This document shows, in pieces, positions 61,701-64,000 of a stretch of 64,000 nt of DNA. How positions within the stretch are numbered: the first letter of the stretch is position 1; each line of letters starts with the position of its first letter. A program made the translations under genes and the position numbers. The notes under the pieces are model-generated. The model had not been told where the DNA came from and did no database searches. It saw only the letters and a list, made by a program, of their open reading frames with translations. Source of the DNA: Actinacidiphila bryophytorum (GTDB lineage: Bacteria; Actinomycetota; Actinomycetes; Streptomycetales; Streptomycetaceae). The DNA lies in contig NZ_JAFFIX010000019.1 of assembly GCF_016916835.1 (NCBI RefSeq), positions 86,857 to 150,856 on the forward strand. The letters run 5' to 3'.

Positions 61701-62255
61701 ATGGTCAGGATGAGCGCAGAAGAGCGACGCGAGAGCGTCATCCGTGCGGCGTTGAGCGAGTTCGCACACGGCGGCTACGAGGGGACGTCCACCGAGGCGA
61801 TCGCCCGCCGGGTCGGCGTCTCGCAGCCGTACCTCTTCCGGCTCTTCCCGAACAAGCAGGCCATTTTCCTTGCGGCCTCGCAGCGCTGCATCGACACCAC
61901 ACGCCGGCTGTTCGCCGAGGCGGCCGAGGGTGTGCCGGCGGAGGAGAGGCTGCACGCGATGGGGAACGCGTACCAGCGGATGATCCACGAGGACCCCGAG
62001 AAGCTGCTGATGCAGATGCAGACCTACGTCGCCGTGGCCGCCGCGGAGGCGTCGGGCGACCGGGCCTTCGGGGAGGCGATCAGGGCGTCCTGGATGCAGC
62101 TGTGGGACACCGTCCAGGTCGAGCTGTCCGCGGACGCCGACGAGACCACGACGTTCCTGGCCTACGGGATGCTCATCAACACCCTGGTGTCGCTGGGTTT
62201 TCCCGCAGACCACCGCGTCTGGGAGGGCTTCTACGAGTCCTCCAGGCCGGAGTGA
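61701..62255 (+). CDS. TetR-family transcriptional regulator
   Basis: The 184-residue regulator has an N-terminal TetR helix-turn-helix (RRESVIRAALSEFAHGGYEGTSTEAIARRVGVSQPYLFRLFPNKQAIFLAA) and a helical ligand domain. It most resembles regulators of efflux pumps. Start ATG 61701 (or 61710) lies right at the expected transcription start, with no ribosome site. A matching operator lies before the MFS exporter gene 116 bases downstream, so it probably represses both itself and that pump. A rho-independent terminator separates the two genes. Confidence 0.92.
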   Translation: MVRMSAEERRESVIRAALSEFAHGGYEGTSTEAIARRVGVSQPYLFRLFPNKQAIFLAASQRCIDTTRRLFAEAAEGVPAEERLHAMGNAYQRMIHEDPEKLLMQMQTYVAVAAAEASGDRAFGEAIRASWMQLWDTVQVELSADADETTTFLAYGMLINTLVSLGFPADHRVWEGFYESSRPE

Positions 62256-62261
62256 GCGAGC

Positions 62262-62293
62262 GCCGGCCGTTCCCGGCGGCCGGCCGTTTTTTT
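62262..62293 (+). terminator. Rho-independent terminator after TetR gene
   Basis: GCCGGCCG (62262-62269) pairs with CGGCCGGC (62277-62284), followed by CG and seven T residues (62287-62293). Confidence 0.93.
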
Positions 62294-62303
62294 GCCCGTC
62301 GAA

Positions 62304-62323
62304 GTTAGTCATCAATAACTAAC
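62304..62323. promoter_or_regulatory. TetR operator in front of MFS exporter
   Basis: GTTAGT-N8-ACTAAC is a 20-base dyad about 50 bases before the exporter start. It repeats the dyad in the tetR promoter (61672-61691) with one mismatch, which marks it as the regulator's probable binding site. Confidence 0.7.
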
Positions 62324-62371
62324 CAAGGGTCCCAGAGAAGACCCACCATGGGGAGTAGGGAGAGCAAGGCA

Positions 62372-63835
62372 ATGGCCAAGCTGGACAAGCAAGCCACGCC
62401 CACAACAGCCGCGGCCCGCAGGCCCGCCACCGCGGCATGGGCGCTCGTGATCACCAGTGTCGCCGGATTCATGGCGGCACTCGACAACCTCGTCGTGACG
62501 ACCGCACTGCCGTCGATCAGGAAGGACCTCGGCGGCGCGCTCTCCGACCTCGAATGGACGGTGAACGCCTACACACTCACCTTCGCCGTGCTCCTGATGT
62601 TCGGCGCGTCACTCGGCGACCGCTTCGGCCGCCGCAAGCTCTTCATCACCGGCCTGTCGATCTTCACCGGTGCCTCCGCCGCCGCGGCCCTCGCGCCCGG
62701 CATCAACGAACTCATCGCCTTCCGGGCCGTCCAGGGCGTCGGCGCGGCCATCATGATGCCGCTGACCCTCACCCTGCTCAGCGCGGCCGTCCCGGCGGAA
62801 CGCCGCGGTGCCGCCTTCGGCATATGGGGCGCGGTCAACGGCCTCGCGGTCGCCTCAGGCCCGCTCATCGGCGGCAGCCTGACCGAGCACATCTCCTGGC
62901 AGTGGATCTTCTGGCTGAACGTCCCGCTCGGCCTGGCCCTGATCCCGCTCGCCCGGCTGCGCCTTGCCGAGTCCACCGCGCCCGGCGCGCGGCTCGACGG
63001 CCGCGGCACCGTACTGATCAGCCTCGGCCTGTTCGGCATCGTCTTCGCCCTGGTCAACGCGACCGCCCACGGCTGGACCAGTGCGCGCGTCCTGTCCGGG
63101 CTGATCGGCGGCGCGATCCTGGTGGCGGCCTTCGTCCGGCACGGTATGACCGCCCGCAACGCGATCCTGCCCATGCGGCTCTTCCGGGGCCGGCAGTTCA
63201 GCGCGATCAACATCTCCAGCTCGCTGATGTTCGCCGGGATGTTCGGGTCGATCTTCCTGCTCAGCCAGTTCCTGCAGACGGTGCTCGGCTACAGCCCGAC
63301 CGAGGCGGGGCTGCGCATGCTGCCCTGGACCGGTATGCCGATGATCGTCGCGCCGATCGCCGGGTTCCTGTCCGACCGCATCGGCGGCCGGCCCGTCGTC
63401 GCCGCGGGACTCGCCTTCCAGGCCATCGGCCTCGGGTGGTTCGCGACGATCCTGTCGCCCGACGTCTCCTACGCCGCCCAGCTGCCCGCGCTGATCATCT
63501 CCGGGGCCGGCATGGCGCTCTTCATCGCACCGGCGACCAGCGTGGTCATGTCCAGCGTCGCCCCCCGCGAGCAGGGCATCGCCTCCGGCGCGAACAACGC
63601 ACTCCGCGAGGTCGGCGGCTCGCTCGGCGTCGCCGTCCTCGGCTCGATCTTCGCCGCCCAGGGCGGCTACGGCTCCGGCACCCAGTTCGTCAACGGCCTG
63701 ACCCCGGCCCTCTGGGTCGGCGCCGCCATCCTGACCGCCGCCCTGGCAGCAGCCCTCCTCCTCCCGTCCCGCACCACCCCGACCCCCACCCCCGCCTCAA
63801 AGGAGGACACCCCGTCCCTCACCCCCGTGCCTTAG
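62372..63835 (+). CDS. MFS multidrug exporter, DHA2 (EmrB/QacA) type
   Basis: The 487-residue protein is a 14-helix drug:proton antiporter. Motifs include LDNLVVTTALPSIRKDLG in helix 1, GDRFGRRKLF (motif A) after helix 2, RAVQGVGAAIMMPLTL (motif B) and GIWGAVNGLAVASGPLIGG (motif C). The C-terminus is a polar Pro/Thr tail. ATG 62372 is preferred because GGGAGAG lies about seven bases upstream; ATG 62348 lacks one. Control by the upstream TetR protein is supported by the shared operator. The substrate is unknown. Confidence 0.93.
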   Translation: MAKLDKQATPTTAAARRPATAAWALVITSVAGFMAALDNLVVTTALPSIRKDLGGALSDLEWTVNAYTLTFAVLLMFGASLGDRFGRRKLFITGLSIFTGASAAAALAPGINELIAFRAVQGVGAAIMMPLTLTLLSAAVPAERRGAAFGIWGAVNGLAVASGPLIGGSLTEHISWQWIFWLNVPLGLALIPLARLRLAESTAPGARLDGRGTVLISLGLFGIVFALVNATAHGWTSARVLSGLIGGAILVAAFVRHGMTARNAILPMRLFRGRQFSAINISSSLMFAGMFGSIFLLSQFLQTVLGYSPTEAGLRMLPWTGMPMIVAPIAGFLSDRIGGRPVVAAGLAFQAIGLGWFATILSPDVSYAAQLPALIISGAGMALFIAPATSVVMSSVAPREQGIASGANNALREVGGSLGVAVLGSIFAAQGGYGSGTQFVNGLTPALWVGAAILTAALAAALLLPSRTTPTPTPASKEDTPSLTPVP

Positions 63836-63880
63836 CCCCCACCATCACCGACCCCCTACAGGCCCCCACCCGCAGGCCCA

Positions 63881-64000
63881 CCCCCGCGGGACCCCTCACC
63901 GCACTGATGGCGCCCCCCACCGCAAGCCCCCGCGGGACCCCTCACCGCACTGATGGCGCCCCCCACCGCAAGCCCCCGCGGGACCCCTCACCGCACTGAT
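63881..64000 (+). repeat. 46-bp tandem repeat, at least 2.6 copies
   Basis: The unit beginning CCCCCGCGGGACCCCTCACC recurs with an exact 46-base period; its GGG is at 63888, 63934 and 63980. Copies are identical over the visible length and run off the window edge, so the copy number is unknown. It follows the MFS gene stop. Confidence 0.9.

Overview
The window is high-GC DNA with the gene content and order of a Streptomycetaceae chromosome (Streptomyces or a close relative). Supporting signs are the nuoG-N run, a polyprenyl diphosphate synthase downstream of it, a second partial nuo cluster near 2-oxoacid:ferredoxin oxidoreductase genes, and the order tRNA-Thr, tRNA-Met, rpmG, hadA, hadB. GTG starts, ATGA/GTGA/TGATG gene overlaps and GC-rich hairpins also fit. 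The species cannot be named from this sequence. All calls are by-eye readings of sequence and translations.

Layout. 1-9024: 3' end of the main complex I operon (nuoG partial, then nuoH-N). 9025-9746: tandem ~200-bp repeats and a hairpin. 9747-16207: a three-gene cassette of trypsin-like/VMAP protein, MoxR AAA+ ATPase and SAV_2336-type protein, resembling predicted NTP-dependent conflict systems. 16257-20812 (minus): ergothioneine operon egtA-egtB-egtC-egtD, in which egtC has no stop codon before egtD. 21289-25927: long-chain polyprenyl diphosphate synthase, LolA-like exported protein, ABC exporter pair. 25995-27252: perfect CebR-type operator and a chitin/cellulose-active AA10-CBM2 oxygenase. 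27341-30399: small redox/transport genes (FMN reductase, RarD, QorB-like reductase with divergent HxlR regulator). 30440-34264 (minus): a 1274-residue HTH / coiled-coil / TIR-like / NB-ARC / TPR protein. 34447-34690: dispersed repeat. 34686-37704 (minus): korB and korA. 37873-42521: one response regulator, a quinone oxidoreductase and two tandem paralogous histidine kinases. 42746-52247: second nuo cluster A-B-C-H-I-J-K-L-M-N, with no nuoD, E, F or G. 52453-54856: htpX, YccF protein, PrxQ peroxiredoxin, YajQ. 55071-60318: tRNA-Tyr with strong terminator, secreted ADP-ribosyltransferase-like protein, small membrane protein, alpha/beta hydrolase, NAD(P)-binding protein, repeats, amidohydrolase, tRNA-Thr, tRNA-Met. 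60402-64000: rpmG, hadA/hadB dehydratase pair, TetR regulator, MFS exporter, 46-bp tandem repeats.

How it fits together. Much of the window concerns menaquinone-linked respiration: two sets of complex I genes, an isoprenoid side-chain synthase and KorAB, a possible source of reduced ferredoxin for the second, N-module-less complex. Two multi-domain signalling NTPase loci (9747-16207 and 30440-34264) look like accessory immunity or regulated-response systems. Several enzymes carry substitutions at expected catalytic positions: the third cassette protein, the alpha/beta hydrolase, the amidohydrolase and the ADP-ribosyltransferase. Stretches above 300 bases without a gene are 9025-9746 (repeats), 20813-21288 (one palindrome), 22312-22613 (a GGGCC run only), 34532-34685 with its flanks (repeat), 57981-58463 (repeat) and 59727-60126 (short repeats, inverted repeats, tRNA promoter).
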